11,696 nucleotides of DNA from Anaerolineae bacterium (GCA_030598425.1 JAUVPY010000034.1:1-11696), one strand, 5' to 3'; counted from the first letter of the stretch, positions 1-7,008 are shown. Notes: a model not told the origin generated them from the letters alone. Numbers and translations: made by a program.

Positions 1-259
1 AATTTTGCCAGAGACGGCGGCCTTGTGCGCTCAATTTGGGCTTGACCCGCTGGGGATAATCGCCTCTGGAGCCCTGCTCATCGCTTGCCCCTCGACTGAA
101 ACAGCGACGATCCTGGCAGCTCTGCGCGATGAAGGGATTCAGGCCAGGCGCCTGGGGCGAGCGGTCGAGGAGGGCCAAGGGCGCACCTTACTCGGGCCAG
201 ACACAAGTCGCCCATTACCAACCTTCGCACGAGACGAAATCGCGTGTCTGTTTGAATAG
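1..259 (+). CDS. AIR synthase-related / HypE-like protein, C-terminal fragment (5' end outside window)
   Basis: The reading frame is open to the left edge (a codon is readable from base 2), so this is the C-terminal part of a longer gene and not an 84-residue protein starting at the TTG at base 5. The visible segment includes LPETAALCAQFGLDPLGII followed by ASGALLIACP, then a helix with an IGxA-like end (ARRLGRAVEEG). This is the usual C-terminal pattern of the PurM/AIR-synthase superfamily, closest in style to HypE, the carbamoyl-dehydratase that makes the cyanide ligand of NiFe hydrogenases. The ATP-binding N-terminal half is not visible, and the terminal Cys seen in true HypE is absent (the end is CLFE). 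A HypE-like paralogue of unknown role is therefore as likely as a real hydrogenase maturase. SelD and ThiL, other members of the superfamily, fit less well. It lies 39 bases upstream of truD on the same strand. Confidence 0.6.
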   Translation, partial: ILPETAALCAQFGLDPLGIIASGALLIACPSTETATILAALRDEGIQARRLGRAVEEGQGRTLLGPDTSRPLPTFARDEIACLFE

Positions 260-263
260 ACTC

Positions 264-269
264 TATAAT
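264..269 (+). promoter_or_regulatory. Possible -10 box for truD
   Basis: A perfect TATAAT lies between the stop of the preceding gene and the truD start, with about 29 bases to the ATG. No convincing -35 hexamer sits 16-18 bases upstream, so this could be a weak promoter or chance. It resembles the TATAAT boxes seen at other gene starts in this window. Confidence 0.35.
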
Positions 270-298
270 CAGCCCCCGGCCACCAACCCCAGAACCAT

Positions 299-1507
299 AT
301 GATGAGGTCTACTTTGGAAGACTTACCCTTCTTGACCGAGGATCAATCCGGCACCGGCGGTCGCATCAAAGCAAAGCCCCAGGACTTTGTGGTCGAAGAG
401 ATACCACTCTATGAGCCTAGTGGCGAAGGTCAGCACGTCTACGTCGGACTGGAGAAGCGTGGGCTCAGCACCTATCAGGCGATCAGCTCAATCGCCCGCC
501 AGCTAGGGGTGCCAACCAGGGAGATTGGCTACGCAGGTCAGAAAGACGCCCGCGCGGTGACACGCCAAATGATCTCGATCGATGGCGTCGACCCGGCGCG
601 AGTGGAAGCCCTCGACCTACCGGGGGTGGTGATTCTGTGGGTGGACCGCCACCGCAACAAGCTGAAGATGGGGCATCTAGCCGGCAATCGCTTCACCATC
701 CGGGTGCGCGATGTGGCTAATGAGGCGGAGGCGAAGGCCGGGGCAGTGCTGGATGAACTGGGCCGTCGCGGTGTACCCAACTACTTCGGCGAGCAGCGCT
801 TCGGCGTGCGCCGCAACACCCACCGGTTAGGGCGGGCTATGTTGCACGGCGACGCGAACGCCCTCGCCCACGAATACCTGGGAGGCCCTCAGCCAGGAGA
901 TCCCCCTCTGGCGCAGGCAGCCCGAAGGGCCTTCGATGCGGGTGATTACCAGGCTGCTCTGGCTAAGTGGCCATCGTCTCAGCGAGAAGAACGGCGCGTG
1001 CTTGCGGCCGCGGTGCGGCACGGCGGAGACGTCCAGCGAGGATTGCGCCTTCTTGACAAGAAGTTGCGTCGGCTGTTCGTATCGGCCTACCAGTCCTACC
1101 TGTTCAATCGTTTGCTGGCCGCCCGAATCCAGGCCCTCGATCGACTGGAACTAGGGGACGTGGCCTTCATCCACGCCAGTGGGGCGGCTTTCCTGGTAAA
1201 AGACCCGGCCATTGAACAGCCACGCGCTGACCGCTTCGAGATCAGCCCATCAGGCCCTCTTTATGGGCCCAAAGTATTGCTGGCCGAGGGTAGACCTGGC
1301 CAGCAGGAACAAGACCTGCTGGTGGAATCAGGTCTCGCGTTAGACGAGTTCCGATTACCGGGGGTCAGGCTGAAAGGCGCGCGCCGGCCGTATCGCATCC
1401 CGTTGACCGAACTTCAGATCGGCTGGGACGGTGGCCTGATGCTCAGCTTTCGCCTGCCGCCAGGCAGCTACGCGACCGAGGTGTTACGTGAGGTAATGAA
1501 ACCTTAG
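299..1507 (+). CDS. truD: tRNA pseudouridine(13) synthase TruD
   Basis: TruD isomerises uridine 13 of tRNA (classically tRNA-Glu) to pseudouridine. The protein is 402 residues, longer than the roughly 350 of E. coli TruD. The family signatures appear in order: the N-terminal IKAKPQDFVVEEI (about 24-36), GYAGQKDARAVTRQ (77-90) with the expected catalytic Asp at residue 83, RNKLKMGHLAGNRF (119-132), and NYFGEQRFG (161-169). The C-terminal part carries the SAYQSYLFNRLL segment typical of the family and ends in the expected strand (LMLSFRLPPGSYATEVLRE). Two adjacent ATGs (299 and 302) are possible starts; no clear Shine-Dalgarno site precedes either. It is convergent with the STAS gene, with only 18 bases between the stops and no obvious terminator. 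All key motifs look intact. Confidence 0.96.
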   Translation: MMRSTLEDLPFLTEDQSGTGGRIKAKPQDFVVEEIPLYEPSGEGQHVYVGLEKRGLSTYQAISSIARQLGVPTREIGYAGQKDARAVTRQMISIDGVDPARVEALDLPGVVILWVDRHRNKLKMGHLAGNRFTIRVRDVANEAEAKAGAVLDELGRRGVPNYFGEQRFGVRRNTHRLGRAMLHGDANALAHEYLGGPQPGDPPLAQAARRAFDAGDYQAALAKWPSSQREERRVLAAAVRHGGDVQRGLRLLDKKLRRLFVSAYQSYLFNRLLAARIQALDRLELGDVAFIHASGAAFLVKDPAIEQPRADRFEISPSGPLYGPKVLLAEGRPGQQEQDLLVESGLALDEFRLPGVRLKGARRPYRIPLTELQIGWDGGLMLSFRLPPGSYATEVLREVMKP

Positions 1508-1525
1508 TGGTTGGATAATTTGGGG

Positions 1526-1882
1526 TTAAGCTGTCTCTTCGATCGAGGCCAGCGCCTCTTCCAAGGTGGGATAGAGATCCGCGTATTGAGTCAGACCCAC
1601 CATACGGAAGATCTTCTGAAAATGTTCGCTAAGCCCGGTCTTCAATAACCGCTGGTCTCGCTTACGCGCTTCGGTCACGATACCGATCAAAATGGCGATC
1701 CCCGCGCTGTTGATGTAGTCATCTTCCCGGAAGTTGAAGATGATGTTGTGAGCGCCGTCGGAGGAGGCATCGTGATAAGCTTGGTTGATCGCTTCTTCGG
1801 CGAAGGTGGTCACATCCCCTGCCAGATCTATGATGGTAGCCCCTCTCTCGAAGCGGGCCGTCACCTGGATATCGTCGGTCAT
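1526..1882 (-). CDS. STAS-domain anti-sigma factor antagonist (SpoIIAA/RsbV-like)
   Basis: A 118-residue single-domain STAS protein. In the family, the unphosphorylated form binds the cognate anti-sigma kinase and frees the sigma factor; phosphorylation of one Ser breaks that interaction. Here the motif DDYINSAGIAILIGI (54-68) aligns with the SpoIIAA FMDSSGLGVIL segment, placing the phosphorylatable Ser at residue 59, with Asn where SpoIIAA has Asp just before it. The N-terminal strand (IQVTARFERGATIIDLAGDV) and the C-terminal helices (FQKIFRMVGLTQYADLYPTLEEAL) are standard. The start ATG overlaps the upstream kinase gene by four bases (ATGA) and is preceded by AGGGAGG, so the two are translationally coupled. 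No PP2C phosphatase or sigma factor gene lies nearby, so the target is unknown. Confidence 0.88.
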   Translation of the reverse strand: MTDDIQVTARFERGATIIDLAGDVTTFAEEAINQAYHDASSDGAHNIIFNFREDDYINSAGIAILIGIVTEARKRDQRLLKTGLSEHFQKIFRMVGLTQYADLYPTLEEALASIEETA

Positions 1883-2388
1883 TCGCTGCCTCCCTCATCG
1901 TCCGTCGACGGGGATTCATTGTCGAAGGCAGATCGACTCTCATCCGTGGTTCGGTAAATAATCATCCGGAACTGATTCCCCCCACTCTCGTCGTCCTCCA
2001 TGAAATACGCTTCGTCCACCATTTGGCGGATGAGCCACAGTCCAAGTCCTCCGGTTGGGCTGCGGCCCTCGACCTGGGCTTGAATATCGGGGGCCACCAC
2101 CTCGGTGGGGGGAAGGTCGCCAGCACCGGGGTCTTTTACCAGAATATCCAATTTTTTCTCGTCCGCACTTAACAGGACGACGACCTTCATTCGCGCGTCG
2201 GACTTGCTGCCATGTCGGATGGCATTGGTACACGCCTCATCCACCGCCGTTTGTAGCTCATCGATGCGTTCTGGCGTAAATCCCAGCCGGCGAGCCACGG
2301 TGGCGGCTGCCTCGCGGGCAACTCGTTCATAGCCCAACTCGCTAGGGATCTTCAACTCAACGACCCGGGTCGTATTGGGGGGAATCAC
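1879..2388 (-). CDS. RsbW-like anti-sigma factor / serine kinase (HATPase_c family)
   Basis: A 169-residue GHKL-fold ATP-binding protein of the RsbW/SpoIIAB type, which sequesters a sigma factor and phosphorylates its STAS antagonist. The N-box is QTAVDEACTNAIRHG (46-60, with Glu51 and Asn55), the G1 box is VKDPGAG (84-90), and the G2 region is TGGLGLWLIRQMVDE (112-126). The C-terminus (about 148-169) is an acidic, Ser-rich tail beyond the usual fold. The start is GTG at 2388, supported by CAGGAG six bases upstream. It is the first gene of a two-gene operon with the STAS partner, overlapping it by four bases, and a perfect TATAAT lies about 45 bases upstream of the start. Kinase and antagonist side by side imply partner switching; whether the output is a sigma factor or another partner cannot be told from the sequence. 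Confidence 0.88.
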   Translation of the reverse strand: MIPPNTTRVVELKIPSELGYERVAREAAATVARRLGFTPERIDELQTAVDEACTNAIRHGSKSDARMKVVVLLSADEKKLDILVKDPGAGDLPPTEVVAPDIQAQVEGRSPTGGLGLWLIRQMVDEAYFMEDDESGGNQFRMIIYRTTDESRSAFDNESPSTDDEGGSE

Positions 2389-2433
2389 CTTAATCTCCTG
2401 GATGAAGTCTAGTTCTCAGGATCAGCCAATCTC

Positions 2434-2439
2434 ATTATA
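2434..2439 (-). promoter_or_regulatory. -10 box for the RsbW-STAS operon
   Basis: The minus strand reads TATAAT here, about 45 bases before the GTG start of the RsbW-like gene. The -35 region is poor (TTCAGG at 17 bases or TTTCAG at 18), so the promoter may be weak or need an activator. Confidence 0.5.
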
Positions 2440-2463
2440 TCATAAAGGAACTGAATCCTGAAA

Positions 2464-2582
2464 GTCTCGTTGCAGGTGAGGCACGGCTGGTGCAAAGTCG
2501 AGAAGTGAGCACCCCCAGGTGCGAACCGCGTATGCCAGGACCCCTCCGCACTTGGAGGTGCTGCGCTCATCGAGTTTGAGAC
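2464..2582. other. Structured intergenic element with long imperfect hairpin
   Basis: No coding frame is supportable here. Bases 2508-2523 (AGCACCCCCAGGTGCG) pair with 2547-2562 (CGCACTTGGAGGTGCT) over 16 positions with one mismatch and one G-U wobble, around a 23-base loop. Outside this, 2494-2501 pairs with 2570-2577 (7 of 8), and GTCTC at 2464-2468 pairs with GAGAC at 2578-2582. A small GCAC/GTGC hairpin lies in the left flank near 2481-2493. It sits between two divergent promoters and has no T-run, so it is not a standard terminator. It could be a regulatory RNA, a protein-binding site or the remnant of a small mobile repeat. I do not recognise it as SRP RNA, 6S or any riboswitch. Confidence 0.45.
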
Positions 2583-2598
2583 AGACCCCCTACGACAA

Positions 2599-2627
2599 TT
2601 GCGAGGAAGCTACCGATTGCCTATAAT
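2599..2627 (+). promoter_or_regulatory. Promoter for the LGFP-repeat lipoprotein gene
   Basis: TTGCGA (2599-2604), a 17-base spacer and a perfect TATAAT (2622-2627) form a good sigma70-type promoter. Transcription would start near 2634, giving a leader of roughly 100 bases before the chosen ATG at 2733. This also argues against the in-frame TTG at 2628 as a start codon. Confidence 0.65.
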
Positions 2628-2732
2628 TTGTCAAGCAGGCGGTTGCTCTCAGTAGCTGGCTTCTCGGAGGTCCAGGGGCAAATGCCTACCGGGAGCGGGT
2701 ATTATCAACCGATCGTAAGGGTGCGCAAATTA

Positions 2733-3446
2733 ATGAGGCTTAAGCATTGGGCGGGGGGATTGGTGGTCTTCCTGGTCCTAGCCCTGCCAGGCTGCCGTGG
2801 GACTTACCCGGCCGAGTATCTCGGGGACGATCCAGAATCACCTTCGCGTTGCTTTACCGCCACGGGCCACACCATCAGCGGCAACTTCCTACGCTACTTT
2901 GACGCGATGGGGGGGGTGGAGTCGCTGGGGTATCCAATCACGGAGCCTTTTGAGCAAGAGGGACGTCAAATGCAGTACTTTGAATACGCCCGGCTGGAGG
3001 ATCACCCCGACGACCCCGGCGGGCCCGTGGTCAAACTCAGCATGTTGGGCGAACGATTGGGGCGACGCCAGCCACCGCTCAGCCCATCTCGGGTGCCACC
3101 CACCTTGGAGCAGAGCACTCGTTACTACCGGCAGATGGGTCACGCGGTGAGCGGCGATTTTCTGAGCTACTTCGACCAGCAGGGCGCCCTCGCCCGGCTT
3201 GGTTTCCCCATCGCCGAGCCTCTGATCGTCGGTGGCAAGCTGGTCCAGGATTTTCAGAGGGCGCGCTTGTTTTGGCACCTGGACCACCCCCCGGGCGACC
3301 GCGTTACGCTGGAGCCCATCGGCCGCGTTTATTTCGAGGCACAGGCACTAGATCCGGCGCTGCTGGCCCCCATCACCTGCCCGCCGGGCTCGGAGATCGT
3401 GCGGCTAGACGTCAGTCAGGTATCTCCGTCTCCCCGGTCTCGCTGA
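2733..3446 (+). CDS. Secreted lipoprotein with two LGFP-like repeats
   Basis: With the ATG at 2733 the protein is 237 residues. It opens with a lipoprotein signal peptide: basic MRLKHW, a hydrophobic core (about 7-18), then LPGC with the lipidated Cys at 21. The mature part carries two similar repeats of about 70 residues. Each has (M/T)GHxxSGxFLxYFDxxG, then LG(Y/F)PIxEP, then (Q)xFxxARLxxH and a closing (M/I)G segment: roughly 40-108 and 129-200. Such repeats are frequent in exported Chloroflexota proteins and are related to LGFP cell-wall-associated repeats; a surface or envelope binding role is inferred. In-frame starts at 2628 (TTG) and 2682 (ATG) exist, but the first lies on the promoter and neither gives a clean signal peptide. 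The last 35 bases overlap the membrane-protein gene on the other strand. An eight-G run (2909-2916) lies inside repeat 1. Confidence 0.72.
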   Translation: MRLKHWAGGLVVFLVLALPGCRGTYPAEYLGDDPESPSRCFTATGHTISGNFLRYFDAMGGVESLGYPITEPFEQEGRQMQYFEYARLEDHPDDPGGPVVKLSMLGERLGRRQPPLSPSRVPPTLEQSTRYYRQMGHAVSGDFLSYFDQQGALARLGFPIAEPLIVGGKLVQDFQRARLFWHLDHPPGDRVTLEPIGRVYFEAQALDPALLAPITCPPGSEIVRLDVSQVSPSPRSR

Positions 3447-3666
3447 CGCTGGCCTCCGGTTCGGCCTCCTCGTCCTCTCCCCACCCGATAATCCACACGC
3501 AAGCGCCAGCCAGCAGAATGGTGGTCACAATGAGCGCCGCCCATTGACCGGCGGTAAACCCTACCTCCCTGGCCGAGAGGACCAAGATAATCACCATGCC
3601 AATCGCCAGCACAATCCAGGCCAAGATTTGAGGATGTCTTTCCGCAAAGTTACGAATCGCTGCCAT
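3412..3666 (-). CDS. Small two-helix membrane protein, unknown function
   Basis: An 84-residue protein with two predicted membrane helices (about 14-31 and 40-61), a basic N-terminus and a strongly acidic cytoplasmic-type tail (64-84, rich in Glu and Asp). The ATG at 3666 is preceded by GAGGGG at suitable spacing. It is the third gene after the ABC-F ATPase and the CoaE fusion, 35 bases downstream of the latter, so it is probably in the same operon. Its 3' end overlaps the convergent lipoprotein gene by 35 bases. I do not recognise a family with an assigned function. Small helical-hairpin proteins of this kind are common in Chloroflexota genomes, but that gives no role. Confidence 0.7.
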   Translation of the reverse strand: MAAIRNFAERHPQILAWIVLAIGMVIILVLSAREVGFTAGQWAALIVTTILLAGACVWIIGWGEDEEAEPEASVSETGETEIPD

Positions 3667-3701
3667 TTTTCCCCTCTTCGAATAACCCCCGCGACGGCGT
3701 A

Positions 3702-4865
3702 CTAAAGCGGCGTCATAATCCGGCGTTCGAGGAGCTGCTTCACCATCAGCAGACTTCCCTCAGCCTGGTAATCCTCGGCGGCCTCACGCCACATCTTGAT
3801 AAGTTCCTCAGATGATCTCTGCTGGTATCCGTTCCTCTCAAAAAAGGTCATAGCGACCGGTCCCGCTTCGGGGCGGGCGTAGAGCAAGGCTACCTCACAC
3901 GAGAGCGTATTGGCTTCAGCCTCGACCCCTTCTAGCAACGTCGCGCCCACCGTAGGCCACAAATCGCTGGAGCGGACCAAAAAGTCGTCAATGCCGGCGA
4001 TGAGGTTTTCTGTACGCAAGCCAACCATCCCCAGCAGTTGTTCGCCGAAGTGGACCACGAAGTATCCTTTGGAAAACAGACTCTCCATCATTTCTGTTTC
4101 ATCTGGCGCGACTACGCCGTTGGTGGCCTGGGCCATTAGTGCCGCCATGGCAGCCAGGTCATCCCGATTGGCTCGCTGAACCTGGAGTTCCTGCAAGGCC
4201 TCCGGCGGCACTATCTCAGCGGGAGGGATGGGCGCAGGTCCAGGGGGGGACGGCTCGGGCGAAGGCGCGACGGCACTCGGGATTGCGGCGAAATGGCGTT
4301 GCACCGTTTTCCAGGTGATTACTACGTCGCCGCTGTTGTCAATGACCACGTTGGCGCGGGCGACCTTCTCTTCCTGAGGCGATTGCGCCTCGATGCGCAG
4401 CATCGCTTGTGGCCCGGTCATCTTACGTTTGGTCATAAGCCGGTCAAGCTGGACATCCTCTGCGGCAATAACTACCCACACCGCATCGCAATTCTCGGCC
4501 ATACCCGATTCGATGAGCTTGATGGCCTCAACCGTTACCACATCCGCCTCGGACTTTGCGATCCACCTTTCAACCTCTCGCTTGACCGTAGGATGGGTGA
4601 TGCCCTCCAGGTGTACCAGCGCCTGGGAGTCACAAAAGACGATATTGCTTAACTTTCCCCGGTCAATCTCAAAATCTTCGTCGAGGATGTAGCGGCCAAA
4701 CTCGGCCACGATATTGTCGTAGAGGGGGCTGCCCCGGCGCATCAGGATGTGGACCAAATCGTCGGCATCCAGAGTGTCGGCGCCAAGTTCCTTCAGCATG
4801 CGCAACACCAAGCTTTTGCCGGTGGCGATGTTGCCGGTCAGCCCAATGATGTACTTGTTGCCCAT
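3702..4865 (-). CDS. coaE: Dephospho-CoA kinase fused to a GNAT-like domain
   Basis: CoaE phosphorylates dephospho-CoA at the 3' hydroxyl, the last step of CoA synthesis. With the ATG at 4865 the protein is 387 residues, against about 200 for ordinary CoaE. Residues 1-192 are a CoaE domain: P-loop GLTGNIATGKS (8-18), DADDLVH (33-39), ITHPTV (89-94), and the lid with QLDRLMTKRK (139-148) and RIEAQ (157-161). A Pro/Ala-rich linker (about 193-225) leads to residues 226-385, which resemble a GNAT acetyltransferase: the opening strand and helix VQRANRDDLAAM, the GMVGLR strand and a terminal FFERNGYQQRS. The acyl-CoA loop reads PTVGAT rather than Q/RxxGxG/A, so catalysis is doubtful. The ABC-F stop lies two bases upstream, so translation is coupled; GGAGG sits 10 bases before the ATG, and an alternative GTG at 4871 overlaps that stop by four bases. 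Confidence 0.85.
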   Translation of the reverse strand: MGNKYIIGLTGNIATGKSLVLRMLKELGADTLDADDLVHILMRRGSPLYDNIVAEFGRYILDEDFEIDRGKLSNIVFCDSQALVHLEGITHPTVKREVERWIAKSEADVVTVEAIKLIESGMAENCDAVWVVIAAEDVQLDRLMTKRKMTGPQAMLRIEAQSPQEEKVARANVVIDNSGDVVITWKTVQRHFAAIPSAVAPSPEPSPPGPAPIPPAEIVPPEALQELQVQRANRDDLAAMAALMAQATNGVVAPDETEMMESLFSKGYFVVHFGEQLLGMVGLRTENLIAGIDDFLVRSSDLWPTVGATLLEGVEAEANTLSCEVALLYARPEAGPVAMTFFERNGYQQRSSEELIKMWREAAEDYQAEGSLLMVKQLLERRIMTPL

Positions 4866-4867
4866 GT

Positions 4868-6811
4868 TCACGCCGCCTCCATTGCTGTCCACTGCTCAAG
4901 CAATCGTGCCAGATCCTCTTCGGTAGCCTGGTAATCCCGTCCCAGAGTCTCCAGTTGTTCAACCGTCTGAGCGTGACTCGCCTCCTCCAACGCGGCCCCC
5001 AGCTCCTTAAGCCGGGCCTCGGCAGATTCGATCGCCGCTTCAAGATCTGCCAGCGCCCGCTGTCGCTTATATGAATTCTGGCCGTGGGGCCGACTCTCGC
5101 TGCGGGTGGCGGCCTCGGACCGGGAGCGACCGTCGGAGTCGTGTGAGCGCCCGTCAGTATTCGCCAATCGTCGCGCCTCTCGATCGGACAAATAAGCGCT
5201 GTAAGCGCTGAGCGGCGCCTCGGCATTACTGACATACAGAGTCTCATCTTCCAACAACCACACCCGCGTAGCCAGCGCCTCAATAAAGTATCGATCGTGA
5301 GACGCCAGCAGGATGGTACCGGGAAAATCAGCCAAAACCGTCTGAAAAACCTCTTGCGACGGGATGTCAAGATGGTTCGTCGGCTCGTCCAATACCAGAA
5401 AGTTAGCTCCGCGCAAGGCCAATTTGGCCAACGCCACCCGCGACCGCTCGCCACCGCTCAACGCGCTGATCGGCTTAAAAACGTCATCCCCAGAGAAGAG
5501 AAAGCGTCCCAGGTAGTTACGTGCCTCGCCGACCAGCAGATCTTTGCCCGGGCGTCCCCCGGCGGGGACCGACAGCACCTCGTTGATCACGGTCTGCTTT
5601 AGATCCAGACCGGCGTGCGCTTGGGCCAGGTAGCCGATTTGCACCGCAGCACCCAGACGCACCCGCCCCGACAGCGGCTCGACCTCCTTTAAGATCGTCT
5701 TGACGAAGGCGGTCTTGCCGGCGCCGTTGGGTCCGCTCAGCGCCACACGGTCCCCCCGGCGAATCTCCACAGCGGGGGAGGTAAACAGGGTAGCTCCGGG
5801 CTCGTATCCCACGACCAGATCGTGCGTGGCCAGCACCAAATCGCCGGAGCGCAAGTCCGTGTGCAAGTTAAGACTGATTTTCTTTTCGTTGGCCGTCTTC
5901 TCGATTCGTTCCAGCCGTCCCAAGCGTTTGCGCCGCCCCTGGGCCTCCTTGGTCCTCTGCCCTGCGATGTTGCGGCGAATGAAATCCTCTTCCTTGGCGA
6001 TGACTGACTGCTGCCGCTTATATTCACGCTCTTGGCGCTCGCGCCGCCCGGCGCGCTGACCAACGTAAGCCGTATAGTTGCCCCGATAGACCTCCAGTCG
6101 CCCGTGATTTAAGTCCCAAACTTTGATAGCAACCTTGTCCAGGAAGTAGCGATCGTGGGCGGTGGTGACGATCGCTCCCTCCCAGCCTTGCAGATAATCC
6201 TCCAACCACTCAACGGCAGCCAGGTCCAGATGATTGGTCGGCTCGTCGAGGAGGAGCAGGTCGGGCGCGTCCAGCAGGAGACGGGCCAGGTGGGCACGGG
6301 TCTGTTGACCGCCGCTGAATTGAGCCAGGAGACGATGGTATTCTCCCCTACCAAAACCAAGCCCGCTGAGGACCTGCCGTATGCGGTTCTCGTAGGTGTA
6401 GCCGCCAGCCAACTCAAAAGCATCCTGCGCCTTGCCATAGCGGGTCAGCAGTTGGTCCTGTTCGGCGGGGTCAGTGGCAGCGGCCATGGCCTCTTCCAGT
6501 CGGTACAGGTCTGCCGCCTGCCGCTCCAAATGAGCGAAAGCTCCCTGCGCCAGTTCCCACAGCGTCTCGCCACCATCAGCCAGGGTGACCTCCTGCGGCA
6601 GATAGCCGTCGCGTAACCCTTTGGCGCGGTGCATCTGCCCATCCGACGCCACCTCCAGCCCCGCCAAAATCCGCAGCAGCGTAGTTTTGCCCACGCCATT
6701 AGGTCCAACCAGCGCTGTCCGCTCGCCGTGGGCGATTTGCAGGCTTACATTCTCGAAGATATCTTGTGCACCAAAATGCTTGCTCAATCCCTTGGCTGTT
6801 AAGATAGACAC
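4868..6811 (-). CDS. ABC-F family ATPase (ribosome-associated, translation factor type)
   Basis: A 647-residue soluble protein with two ATP-binding cassettes and no membrane segment. Cassette 1 has GPNGVGKT (36-43), SGGQQ (166-170) and LLLLDEPTNHLD (185-196). Cassette 2 has GPNGAGKT (360-367), SGGER (452-456) and LDEPTNHLD (474-482). A basic, helical linker (about 251-311) between them matches the arm that in this family reaches the ribosomal P-site tRNA. After cassette 2 come a Ser/Arg-rich stretch (about 548-582) and a C-terminal coiled coil (583-644), as in Uup/YdiF-type members. Such proteins relieve stalled ribosomes or protect them from antibiotics; the sequence does not show which. The GTG at 6811 is chosen because homology begins there (SILTAKGLSKHFG) and the promoter lies just upstream; the AGGA is 14 bases away, which is long. 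It heads an operon with the CoaE fusion and the small membrane protein. Confidence 0.92.
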   Translation of the reverse strand: MSILTAKGLSKHFGAQDIFENVSLQIAHGERTALVGPNGVGKTTLLRILAGLEVASDGQMHRAKGLRDGYLPQEVTLADGGETLWELAQGAFAHLERQAADLYRLEEAMAAATDPAEQDQLLTRYGKAQDAFELAGGYTYENRIRQVLSGLGFGRGEYHRLLAQFSGGQQTRAHLARLLLDAPDLLLLDEPTNHLDLAAVEWLEDYLQGWEGAIVTTAHDRYFLDKVAIKVWDLNHGRLEVYRGNYTAYVGQRAGRRERQEREYKRQQSVIAKEEDFIRRNIAGQRTKEAQGRRKRLGRLERIEKTANEKKISLNLHTDLRSGDLVLATHDLVVGYEPGATLFTSPAVEIRRGDRVALSGPNGAGKTAFVKTILKEVEPLSGRVRLGAAVQIGYLAQAHAGLDLKQTVINEVLSVPAGGRPGKDLLVGEARNYLGRFLFSGDDVFKPISALSGGERSRVALAKLALRGANFLVLDEPTNHLDIPSQEVFQTVLADFPGTILLASHDRYFIEALATRVWLLEDETLYVSNAEAPLSAYSAYLSDREARRLANTDGRSHDSDGRSRSEAATRSESRPHGQNSYKRQRALADLEAAIESAEARLKELGAALEEASHAQTVEQLETLGRDYQATEEDLARLLEQWTAMEAA

Positions 6812-6854
6812 GCCGTACGCACCATTCCTCAGACTCAGCCACAAGTACCGCTCG

Positions 6855-6860
6855 ATTATA
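6855..6860 (-). promoter_or_regulatory. -10 box for the ABC-F operon
   Basis: The minus strand reads GGTATAATC here, about 43 bases before the GTG at 6811. The -35 region at 17 bases is weak (TTTCCC). Its position rules out the longer in-frame extension of the ABC-F gene toward 6928. Confidence 0.5.
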
Positions 6861-6896
6861 CCATAACGGGGTCTGGCGGGAAAGAATGGTTTGCGG

Positions 6897-6902
6897 TATA
6901 AT
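6897..6902 (+). promoter_or_regulatory. -10 box for the membrane protein-selA unit
   Basis: GGTATAATG on the plus strand, divergent from the ABC-F promoter some 40 bases away. The -35 candidate at 17 bases (TGGCGG, 6874-6879) is poor. Transcription from about 6909 would give a leader of about 100 bases before the GTG at 7009, containing the hairpin at 6929-6977. Confidence 0.42.
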
Positions 6903-6928
6903 GCGCGTCGATACGAAACACGGACCAC

Positions 6929-6977
6929 GCACTACGAAGTAAGCGGTGGATATTCCGCACTTCGCATTTGGCAGTGC
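6929..6977 (+). repeat. Leader hairpin (imperfect inverted repeat)
   Basis: CGAAGT (6935-6940) pairs with ACTTCG (6959-6964) and GCGG (6943-6946) with CCGC (6955-6958), with an AA bulge on the left arm and an eight-base loop. GCACT (6929-6933) pairs with AGTGC (6973-6977) outside this. There is no T-run, so it is not a terminator. It lies in the predicted 5' leader of the unit that includes selA; a regulatory role or a dispersed intergenic repeat are both possible. Confidence 0.4.
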
Positions 6978-7008
6978 GTAAGAGACGGGACAGACAAGGA
7001 GTGAATCC

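Noticed and set aside
2494..2577. The intergenic hairpin as a small SRP RNA.
   Set aside because: The hairpin length is suggestive, but the conserved GGAAG tetraloop and AGCAG internal loop are absent.
2628..2732. Upstream in-frame TTG/ATG starts for the lipoprotein gene.
   Set aside because: The TTG abuts the -10 box, and both would bury the lipoprotein signal peptide behind a non-signal-like extension.
6812..6928. A 39-residue N-terminal extension of the ABC-F protein.
   Set aside because: The extension spans the TATAAT promoter and has no family homology; ABC-F similarity begins right after the GTG at 6811.
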